Notes under the pieces: generated by a model
The model's database searches: none
What the model was told of the DNA's origin: nothing
The model's input: the letters and a program-made list of their open reading frames with translations, nothing else
Part shown: in pieces, positions 1-5,980 of the stretch
Layout of the letters: each line of letters begins with the position of its first letter
Numbering within the stretch: the first letter of the stretch is position 1
Position numbers and translations under genes: made by a program
NCBI GenBank assembly: GCA_033763355.1
Contig: JANRKT010000146.1
Span: 1-7,871 of the forward strand
DNA length: 7,871 bases
Origin: JANRKT01 sp033763355
GTDB lineage: Bacteria; Bacteroidota; Bacteroidia; Chitinophagales; Chitinophagaceae
Reading direction: 5' to 3'

Positions 1-76
1 TACGGCTTTTATAAATTCCGTACATGATGATGGAAATTAATGTTGCGGCAAGTACAATCCAGTCTAAACGGCTCAT
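1..76 (-). CDS. Probable sodium:solute symporter (SSS family), N-terminal fragment
   Basis: Only the first 25 codons are in the window; the gene runs off the left edge. The fragment begins MSRLDWIVLAATLISIIMYG and continues IYKSR. A short N-terminus ending in 'LDWIV', a hydrophobic first helix, then Tyr-Gly-x-Tyr-Lys and basic residues is the usual opening of Bacteroidota SSS (sodium/substrate symporter) proteins, inner-membrane carriers that use the Na+ gradient to import small solutes. Its ATG (74-76) overlaps the TGA of the upstream 40-aa gene as ATGA, so translational coupling is likely. From my knowledge of the family, a PIG-L deacetylase near such a symporter is a recurrent arrangement in this phylum, which supports the call. 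The substrate cannot be inferred. Any other polytopic membrane protein with a similar first helix remains possible because so little is visible. Confidence 0.66.
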   Translation of the reverse strand, partial: MSRLDWIVLAATLISIIMYGIYKSR

Positions 77-195
77 GAAAAGTTTTTCGTAAACAAAGAA
101 AACAAGATGACCTGCAGCAACAGGAAAGCAATTACAATGATATACCAGGCTTTCCAGCTTTTAAACAGTGGCGGCTTATCGTTGGTATGTTGCAT
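73..195 (-). CDS. 40-aa single-helix membrane miniprotein, coupled to the symporter
   Basis: The reading frame encodes 40 residues, starting MQHTNDKPPLFKSWKAWY and ending FTKNFS. Residues 1-16 are polar with a Pro-Pro-Leu-Phe-Lys-x-Trp motif and several lysines. Residues 17-35 form one strongly hydrophobic helix (WYIIVIAFLLLQVILFSLF) followed by a short tail with one Lys. The basic N-terminus predicts cytoplasmic N and periplasmic C. The TGA stop overlaps the start of the symporter gene by 4 nt (ATGA), a strong sign that this is a real gene in the same transcript. Several unrelated SSS transporters are known to be encoded with small membrane proteins (YjcH with ActP, YhdT with PanF, DUF4212 proteins with their partners). 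By analogy, not sequence similarity, this could be an accessory subunit. The function is otherwise unknown. Confidence 0.72.
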   Translation of the reverse strand: MQHTNDKPPLFKSWKAWYIIVIAFLLLQVILFSLFTKNFS

Positions 196-281
196 AAAAA
201 TTTAATTTTCCCACAGAGACACCAGTGCTTAAAGTTTATCGCATTTGTCTTCACTCTAAGTCGGCGCCATTTATTCAAACA

Positions 282-440
282 TTATTTACTTGCGCGGTAT
301 AACAATGCAGCCACAATAATACCAAGCAACAATCCCAAAGCAAGTTTTTTAAAAATCAAACCAACAATAAGCCCAAGGCCAACTCCTACTACAAGGCCAA
401 ACTCTGCGCCCTTTCTTTTTTTACTTTGTTGCTCCATCAT
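282..440 (-). CDS. 52-aa two-helix glycine-zipper membrane miniprotein
   Basis: Starts are possible at two adjacent ATG codons (438-440 or 435-437), giving 52 or 51 residues. A longer in-frame start at 566 would lie deep inside the deacetylase gene and adds a non-membrane stretch with no coherent features, so it was rejected. The protein has a basic polar N-terminus (KKRK, residues 7-10), a first hydrophobic segment (about 14-30), a Lys-Lys turn (31-32) and a second hydrophobic segment (about 33-48). Gly occurs at residues 11, 15, 19, 23 and 27, an unbroken GxxxG ladder along one helix face, with G36/G40/A44 in the second helix. This suggests tight helix packing or oligomerisation. Its start overlaps the 3' end of the PIG-L gene by 20 nt, so it is probably translationally coupled to it. 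It superficially recalls small AtpZ-like proteins, but there is no ATP synthase context. Function unknown. Confidence 0.7.
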   Translation of the reverse strand: MMEQQSKKRKGAEFGLVVGVGLGLIVGLIFKKLALGLLLGIIVAALLYRASK

Positions 441-2913
441 TTTTTGAATTGGGGTTGGCGATAAGATTAGCGAATAAACGGTAAGCTCCGGGCACCCCTG
501 CGGGCAACTGTCTGAAAAATGCAAGCCCTGTGTAAATAAACCTCCCTTTGCCATAACGTGCTGCAATGAGGCTCCCTTTCAGTTCTGCTTCTCCCGGATC
601 TTTCATGCTGAGAATGGCTTTGTAATTCGGGTCCACCTGGTCCGCAAAATAAACCCCCCTTTCCTGCACCCATCCTTCAAAATCTTTATCAGTTATTTTA
701 TTGGGCCAGTTAAGCAGTTCATTAGCAGGATCAGGAAAATTTACTTTGCTGTCCTCATCCGTTATCCTGTTTCTTGAAATTACAAAAGGATAAGGCCCCA
801 TCTTAAACCTTGCAGGGCCAACAAAACTATTGGTATTATATTGCACAAGGAAGTTACCGCCGTTTTTTACATAATCATTTAATACATCATTAACAGTATT
901 CAGCCATTCATGCACATTGTATGCCCTTACACCGGCAACAACAGCATCAAATTGTTTCAGGTTATCAGCAGTTATGTCTTTCTCTTCAAGAAAATTGAGT
1001 TCGTAGCCCATCTGTTGTAATGCTTCAGGAACTTTATCACCCGCCCCTTTGATGTAGCCGATTTTTTTGCCGTCGGTTTTCCACTCAAAATGTTCAATTT
1101 TTATTTTAGCAGGTTTAAAATAATTTATTGATGGAATATGATCATAGTTTATTGATACAACATCATAAGTTAAATCATTCGTTCTTTTATTTTTAAATTG
1201 CCAGATAATCGGGAACTCTACATTTCCATCTTTATCTGGAATTTGATCCACATCCCAACTTTCTTCCTTAATTCTTACTTCTCCTCTTTGCATTATTGCG
1301 GAATCATGGGACAAAGATGGTTCAAGTGGATCACCTAATTTAATAAGCACCCTATTATTGGATTTATAAGAAGTCGTTGTTCTTGTAAAGTATGCGCCTA
1401 CCAGTCCAATGTAAATTTCAGGCCGTATTCTTACACTAAATGGAGGGAAAATTGCCAAAGGCTGAAACAACTCCCCTTTCACAGGATCAGTATGTTTATA
1501 TTGAACAGGTTTAGTGAATACAAATTCTTTTCCCTCAATCACTGTTTTAAACACCGCTTCATAAGCCGGGCCATTTTGCGGTTTGCCAATCAACTGCTGA
1601 TTGTTTACCACAAAGCTTCCTTTCAGCATTTGATCTTTTAGCCAGTATGGTTGCGACAAGGGTTTATCGTCCGGTACTGCAAATGTTTTAACGAAATTGA
1701 AATTGGTATTTGCAGCAAGGCCCTTGTTTAAAGAACTGTCAAATTTATCAAAGGACACATTTCTCAATTCTGCCTTCACCCCTCCCCGGTTATTTATCCA
1801 GAAACCAATCCTCACCGAATCTCCCTGCACGGCATACTCCTGGTTGGTTGAAGCTTCCATGTACAAACCTGAGCAGGCCTCAATCAGCTTTTGTATTTCC
1901 TTTAATTTTTGTTCTTTCCAGTATCCATCTGCTAAAGCCTCAACCGACTGATACAATTTTACCAATGAAGCCACTGACTTTTCAGGCTGAGTGAATGAAA
2001 AGTTTTTAATGATAACATCAATTGCAGATGCAATGACTTTTCCTCCCTTTACCTTTTCCCATCCTGTAATAACACCATCCAGTAATTCAGTTACAGGGGC
2101 ATCGCCTTCCAGCAAACTAAAATATTCTAATGCAGCGCCTCTTGAAGACGGTACCCCAAATCCCTGGCTCTTGTGCTGGCTGCGGCTTTCGGCTGCCAGC
2201 TCACCATAACTTTTACCAAGTAATGCATTGTAAGCGCCTACGTCAACCTTAAACTGGTTTTCACTTGTGGTATTTGTATTTCCGAAATTGAATGTATTCC
2301 ACATTATCCTTTTGGCCTGCCAGGGCCTTACCCCATATTTAAATTGCTCAGGGAAACGATTTGCATCTGCAGCAGCTTTAAAAGCTTCATGCGCCAGTAC
2401 CGCTGAACCCGAATGGTGCCCATGGCCTGCACGGTTGTCCTCGGGAAACCTTGTGACAATAACATCCGGTTGAAACTTCCGGATGATCCAAACCACATCA
2501 GCAAGGATTTTTTCCTTGTCCCATATCCGCATTGCTTCATCAGTACTTTTTGAAAAACCAAAATCATAGGCCCGGGTAAAGAATTGTTCAGCGCCATCAA
2601 TTCTTCTTGCGGCGAGCAATTCCTGTGTACGGATCAAACCAAGCTCAATGCCCTGTTCATCGCCAATCAAGTTCTGCCCCCCATCGCCACGTGTAATGGA
2701 AAGATACCCGGTGCGGTATAATTTTTCCTTAGAAAGCCAGGCCAGTAATCTTGTATTTTCATCATCCGGGTGTGCTGCCACATATAAAACTGTGCCCAGT
2801 ACTTTCAGCTTTTTTAAATGCAACAAAATTTCTGCGCTGTTCCAGTTTTGTGTTTGCTGGCTATAGGAAAAGTGAGCAATAAAAGACAACAATAAAGCGT
2901 AAAAGTATTTCAT
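421..2913 (-). CDS. Secreted PIG-L/LmbE family zinc-dependent deacetylase with C-terminal GATase1-like domain
   Basis: This is an 830-aa protein. I chose the ATG at 2913 (adjacent alternative 2916) because it puts the signal peptide MKYFYALLLSFIAHFSYSQ at the N-terminus; the in-frame ATG at 2943 adds ten polar residues and overlaps the upstream gene. The PIG-L domain spans about residues 35-260. Its signature AHPDDE places the zinc ligands at H48 and D51 and the presumed general base at D50. The second signature, GHGHHSG, supplies H164 and H167 at the position of the family's HxxH. Such enzymes typically remove N-acetyl groups from amino sugars. Residues about 355-605 look beta-rich and Ig-like. 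Residues about 615-695 match a class I glutamine-amidotransferase-like fold without a cysteine. The signal peptide puts it in the periplasm, at the surface or outside. The downstream miniproteins and symporter suggest its product is imported. The substrate is unknown; it is much longer than cytosolic LmbE/BshB proteins (about 230-300 aa), so bacillithiol synthesis is unlikely. Confidence 0.93.
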   Translation of the reverse strand: MKYFYALLLSFIAHFSYSQQTQNWNSAEILLHLKKLKVLGTVLYVAAHPDDENTRLLAWLSKEKLYRTGYLSITRGDGGQNLIGDEQGIELGLIRTQELLAARRIDGAEQFFTRAYDFGFSKSTDEAMRIWDKEKILADVVWIIRKFQPDVIVTRFPEDNRAGHGHHSGSAVLAHEAFKAAADANRFPEQFKYGVRPWQAKRIMWNTFNFGNTNTTSENQFKVDVGAYNALLGKSYGELAAESRSQHKSQGFGVPSSRGAALEYFSLLEGDAPVTELLDGVITGWEKVKGGKVIASAIDVIIKNFSFTQPEKSVASLVKLYQSVEALADGYWKEQKLKEIQKLIEACSGLYMEASTNQEYAVQGDSVRIGFWINNRGGVKAELRNVSFDKFDSSLNKGLAANTNFNFVKTFAVPDDKPLSQPYWLKDQMLKGSFVVNNQQLIGKPQNGPAYEAVFKTVIEGKEFVFTKPVQYKHTDPVKGELFQPLAIFPPFSVRIRPEIYIGLVGAYFTRTTTSYKSNNRVLIKLGDPLEPSLSHDSAIMQRGEVRIKEESWDVDQIPDKDGNVEFPIIWQFKNKRTNDLTYDVVSINYDHIPSINYFKPAKIKIEHFEWKTDGKKIGYIKGAGDKVPEALQQMGYELNFLEEKDITADNLKQFDAVVAGVRAYNVHEWLNTVNDVLNDYVKNGGNFLVQYNTNSFVGPARFKMGPYPFVISRNRITDEDSKVNFPDPANELLNWPNKITDKDFEGWVQERGVYFADQVDPNYKAILSMKDPGEAELKGSLIAARYGKGRFIYTGLAFFRQLPAGVPGAYRLFANLIANPNSKNDGATK

Positions 2914-2936
2914 CATAATAAGGGAATCTTGTAAAA

Positions 2937-3230
2937 TTAACATGTATTGCCTGATCCCAAAGTTTTATCATGGGTCCGGATCATCCCCTGCCGGAGATTT
3001 GACGTTGTTTTATCATTAACCTTTGCCCTGATATAAAATAACATGTCATCTGCATCATAACGAATGTCACCGGCTTCTGTGAGTGATTGAAACTCCCTTG
3101 AATCAACTGGTTTTGTTTTGATGTGATGCCCCTGTGTTAATTCTGATGAATCGCTTTTTTGTTGCCGGCCGGGCCCCGCGTTTGACAAAAAAGGTAAAAA
3201 TAAAAAAAGCAGGAAGTAAAAATTTCTCAT
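2937..3230 (-). CDS. Small secreted protein of unknown function (97 aa)
   Basis: I do not recognise this protein. The chosen ATG (3228-3230) gives a clear signal peptide, MRNFYFLLFLFLPFLSNAG, with probable cleavage after SNA. The frame stays open upstream to an ATG at 3305, but those 25 residues would bury the signal peptide and include basic/cysteine stretches, so the shorter start is preferred. The mature part is about 78 residues, hydrophilic and charged, with a central segment EAGDIRYDADDMLFYIRAKV that looks beta-forming and a single terminal Cys. It ends 23 bp before the PIG-L start on the same strand, so it may be the first gene of that transcript. A weak -7-like element (TATCTTCG against the Bacteroidota TAnnTTTG, plus-strand positions 3250-3257) lies upstream of its start but has no convincing -33 partner. 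It could instead be a decayed remnant of a longer gene; the intact signal peptide argues against that. Confidence 0.5.
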   Translation of the reverse strand: MRNFYFLLFLFLPFLSNAGPGRQQKSDSSELTQGHHIKTKPVDSREFQSLTEAGDIRYDADDMLFYIRAKVNDKTTSNLRQGMIRTHDKTLGSGNTC

Positions 3231-3298
3231 GCATGCCGGTTTGCTGCGCCGAAGATAAATGATGCAGCAGTAAAGAGGGATGCCGTTCTTATAAAATG

Positions 3299-3352
3299 CC
3301 CTCACCCCCTGCCGAATTTGTTTGCCTTCCCTCTCCGCAGAGAAGGGGATGG
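3299..3352. repeat. GC-rich imperfect hairpin, REP-like intergenic repeat candidate
   Basis: The spacer between the M14 peptidase stop and the 97-aa gene holds a C-rich/G-rich block unlike its AT-rich surroundings. At 3325-3346 it can fold as CCTT-CC-CTCT-CCGC-AGAG-AAGG: an 8-bp stem with a 2-nt bulge and a 4-nt loop. Next to it lies CCCTCACCCCCTGCC (about 3299-3313). Read on the minus strand the block is an 'Nggagaggga...gggggtgaggg' pattern, of the kind found as dispersed intergenic repeats in many bacteria. No T-tract follows the stem on either strand, so a Rho-independent terminator is not supported, although the hairpin sits where it could stabilise the 3' end of the peptidase transcript. 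Only one copy is in the window, so repeat status is inferred. Confidence 0.42.
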
Positions 3353-3359
3353 ATCAGGA

Positions 3360-5915
3360 TTACTGCCCCACCATAAACACAGCATTGCAAAGCATCAGTT
3401 TACCGTTTTCCCAGAAACTGCGGAAAATAACATCGTCTGATAAATAAACAATGTTGCCGCGGCCCATATCCTGCACGCCAAACAGCAAACCATCTTTGAG
3501 TTTTAGTTTGGTTTTACTACCGGCAAACCCGGTTACATAATTTTCTTTTTTTATTATACCCACATTCCATCCGCCTTCTTTAAAGAAATCGTAAATATTA
3601 TCGTCCTGTTTCAGCGTGAAATAATAATCAGGGTAACCGAATGCAAGGGGATGGGAATTATCAAGGTCAACCTTATACACAGCGCCGGGTATAAAACCGG
3701 TTATAAAATCTTTCTCCCTGTTTTCGTAGCGTTTTAAAGCAGTATAAGGATCTTTATTTTTATCGTCCTCTTTCTTTTCCTCTTCTTTTTTCTTTTTGAT
3801 TGCCCATTCAAGCGATGAGAGCTGTGATACTGCATTTTCCAAAGCCACCAGCCTTCCTCCCTGTTGTATCCAGTTCTTCAATTCATCTGCAGCGGCTTTA
3901 TCATTGAGAAAACGGTAAAAACCATCCGGCATAATCAGTACATCAATGGTTTTCCAGTTCACCCTTGAAAGATCATTCTGATTGATGAGAGAAAGCGGGT
4001 AACCTAACTGCCGCTCAAAGAAATGCCATATTTCGCCAGCAGCGTTTGAACCCACCCCCTCTCCCGTTACCAGTGCAACCCGTGGTTTATTGATGAAACG
4101 CACCCTGTCGCTTCCAAGGTCAAATCCCTTGTCAACAAAGCCGGAGCTTATTGCTTCAACACCCGCCCGGAAATCACCGTCTTTATTTACCGACTCATTC
4201 ACAACTGATGACAACCTGTTCCCAAAACTTTTATTGGCAGCTTTGGTAACTATAAGTGTTCCGGGATCGTAACTGCGGCCATTAACTGAAAATTTTTGTT
4301 CGGCATAGCGGACTTTTATACCTGCATTTAAAAGCCTTGCAAGAACTTTGGCGGAATTTGTATGCTTCCATGGAATAACATAAGCATAGGCATTGCCATC
4401 ATTGGGAGCGGGTGCCTGGGATGAGCTTTTATTTGCTCCGGGGCGCAGAGAAATCTTTTCCCTTACCCCAAAAGCTTCGAGGCCGATGGCGTAAGGGAGG
4501 GACCATGCTGTAATATCATATGTTGCCGAATCGCTGATTTTTGATTTCGGCTCCATAAGTACCCTCACCAGGTTTGACTTGGGCTGATACGCAGACACAA
4601 TGATGTCATTCTGCTCAATGGTAAAGGTCTCATCCTTAGCACTTATATAATTGTACCCCTTTGCATTAACATTCGCCTGTGCAAAACCGTAATCAATGCC
4701 GTTCATTGAAAGGTATTTTTCAAGCACGCCGGTCTGATCGGCAGAAGTGCTGCGTGTTTTAATTACATAAGTTTTGTATTCACCTGATCCACTGGTTACT
4801 GCATCGCTGTAAAATTTCCTGAACTCTTTAATAACACGGGTTGCATTCTTTGAACTGATTTCAATGGTTGACAGCCCCGTAGTAAAATGATGCTCCAGCC
4901 TGTCGGCCAAAGTGAGTGTGTCCCCATCGGCAGTTCTTACCGCCAAACCGCCTGCGCTGTGGCCGCCTTGTTCATACGTCATACCAATAGCTCCCTGGTA
5001 AGTAGGATAGGTATCACCGTAGCTGGGATAAAAAAGGTCAAACCTTTCTTTTGTAAAATAAAGCCAGCCGTTGGCATCAAAATATTTTGCATGGTTTTTA
5101 CCAATCATTACCTGGAACTCCCTTTGCCATGGAGTGATCACTTCATGGTAAGGCTCTGCAGCAGGTGCGAAATAATATGGATTGTTAAAACCCTGTTCGT
5201 GAAAATCAACATGTACATGGGGCAGCCACTCATTGTATCTTTTAATGCGATGTTGTGTTTCAACCTGCGATTGCCACGCCCAGTCGCGGTTTAAATCAAA
5301 ATTGTAATGATTGGTCCTTCCGCCGGGCCAGGGCTCACGGTGCTCCCTTGATTGCGGGTCTGCATCCGCAGTTTTATTTGCAACAGAAGTAAACCAGTTG
5401 GCATACCGGTCACGTCCGTCGGGATTGATACACGGGTCAATCACTACTACAGTATTCTTAAGCCATTCTTTGGTTTGTGCATTTTGCGGGTTTACCAGTT
5501 CATACAAAGTTTTCATTGCCGCTTCGCTTGATGATGGCTCATTGCCATGCACATTATAACTCAGCCATACAATTACAGGTGCATCTTCATTTGGCGCCAT
5601 CCTGTCACGGGCCTGTAAAGCCAGCCGCATGTTATTCATACGTATTGCTTCAAGCGCCTGCATGTTTTCAGCAGATGAAACAAAGGCCAGCATCAAAGGT
5701 CTCCCTTCATAAGTTTCACCATATTTCTCCAGCTTCACCATGGCAGGCAATGCCGAAGCAACAGCAGAAAAATAATTGACGATTTTATAATGTAGCGTAT
5801 ATCTGTCGCCCAATTTATATCCCAAATATTGTTCAGGAGATTGCAAACTGTTTTGTGCATTTGCTGAAACAATAAGCAGGACCAATAGGGCCAGAGCAAG
5901 GAACTTTCTGTGCAT
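3360..5915 (-). CDS. Secreted M14-family zinc carboxypeptidase-like protein with C-terminal GATase1-like domain
   Basis: This 851-aa protein starts with a signal peptide (MHRKFLALALLVLLIVSANA, cleavage before Q21), so it acts in the periplasm or outside. The M14 catalytic domain covers about residues 35-365. VHGNEP supplies the zinc ligands H123 and E126, with the third ligand most likely H239 in VDFHEQG. NPDGRDR (164-170) and FDLNRDW (206-212) match the conserved NPDG and substrate-binding Asn-Arg motifs, and E315 in MTYEQGG is the expected catalytic glutamate. All key residues are present, so an active metallopeptidase releasing C-terminal residues (or cutting amide-linked peptides) is expected. 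The middle (about 380-600) is less recognisable. Residues about 610-695 form a GATase1-like/ThuA-like fold without cysteine, followed by a highly charged Lys/Glu/Asp stretch (707-722) and a beta-rich C-terminus. It is far longer than a simple carboxypeptidase (about 300-400 aa). It is transcribed divergently from the gamma-glutamyltransferase gene. The exact substrate is unknown. Confidence 0.93.
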   Translation of the reverse strand: MHRKFLALALLVLLIVSANAQNSLQSPEQYLGYKLGDRYTLHYKIVNYFSAVASALPAMVKLEKYGETYEGRPLMLAFVSSAENMQALEAIRMNNMRLALQARDRMAPNEDAPVIVWLSYNVHGNEPSSSEAAMKTLYELVNPQNAQTKEWLKNTVVVIDPCINPDGRDRYANWFTSVANKTADADPQSREHREPWPGGRTNHYNFDLNRDWAWQSQVETQHRIKRYNEWLPHVHVDFHEQGFNNPYYFAPAAEPYHEVITPWQREFQVMIGKNHAKYFDANGWLYFTKERFDLFYPSYGDTYPTYQGAIGMTYEQGGHSAGGLAVRTADGDTLTLADRLEHHFTTGLSTIEISSKNATRVIKEFRKFYSDAVTSGSGEYKTYVIKTRSTSADQTGVLEKYLSMNGIDYGFAQANVNAKGYNYISAKDETFTIEQNDIIVSAYQPKSNLVRVLMEPKSKISDSATYDITAWSLPYAIGLEAFGVREKISLRPGANKSSSQAPAPNDGNAYAYVIPWKHTNSAKVLARLLNAGIKVRYAEQKFSVNGRSYDPGTLIVTKAANKSFGNRLSSVVNESVNKDGDFRAGVEAISSGFVDKGFDLGSDRVRFINKPRVALVTGEGVGSNAAGEIWHFFERQLGYPLSLINQNDLSRVNWKTIDVLIMPDGFYRFLNDKAAADELKNWIQQGGRLVALENAVSQLSSLEWAIKKKKEEEKKEDDKNKDPYTALKRYENREKDFITGFIPGAVYKVDLDNSHPLAFGYPDYYFTLKQDDNIYDFFKEGGWNVGIIKKENYVTGFAGSKTKLKLKDGLLFGVQDMGRGNIVYLSDDVIFRSFWENGKLMLCNAVFMVGQ

Positions 5916-5980
5916 AGATTTTTTTTATGAGGCGTGAAAATAAACTGAAACAGCTAATTTCGAAAAAAATAAACTTTAGT
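5916..5980. promoter_or_regulatory. Divergent intergenic region between M14 peptidase and gamma-glutamyltransferase
   Basis: The 65-bp AT-rich spacer separates two divergent start codons, so it must hold promoters or leaders for both genes, or these lie inside the opposing coding regions. On the plus strand TAATTTCG (5955-5962) is one base off the Bacteroidota -7 consensus TAnnTTTG, but no TTG is seen at the -33 spacing. No minus-strand match is convincing, and no operator-like palindrome or purine-rich Shine-Dalgarno of note is visible. The location is certain; the promoter elements are not. Confidence 0.35.

Noticed and set aside
196..281. Possible repeat fragment (CCACAGAGACACCAG, about 211-225) in the spacer between the two miniprotein genes
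   Set aside because: Related strings occur in intergenic repeats of Bacteroidota, but there is only one short copy here, without a partner arm or hairpin, so it cannot be supported from this window.
187..447. An 86-codon plus-strand open frame antisense to the two miniproteins
   Set aside because: It is a reverse-strand shadow: low-complexity, Pro/Thr/Ser-rich, no motif, and it crosses two well-supported minus-strand genes and the spacer between them.
421..2913. Assignment of the PIG-L protein to bacillithiol synthesis (bshB) or lincomycin-type LmbE
   Set aside because: Those enzymes are short and cytosolic; this one is about 830 aa, exported and multidomain, so a specific gene symbol would be misleading.
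3325..3346. Rho-independent terminator for the M14 peptidase gene
   Set aside because: The hairpin has a bulge and no T-run follows it on either strand, so it is described only as a hairpin or repeat candidate.
4887..5294. A 135-codon plus-strand open frame inside the M14 peptidase gene
   Set aside because: It lies wholly antisense to the conserved catalytic domain; its translation has no domain character and reflects codon constraint on the real gene.
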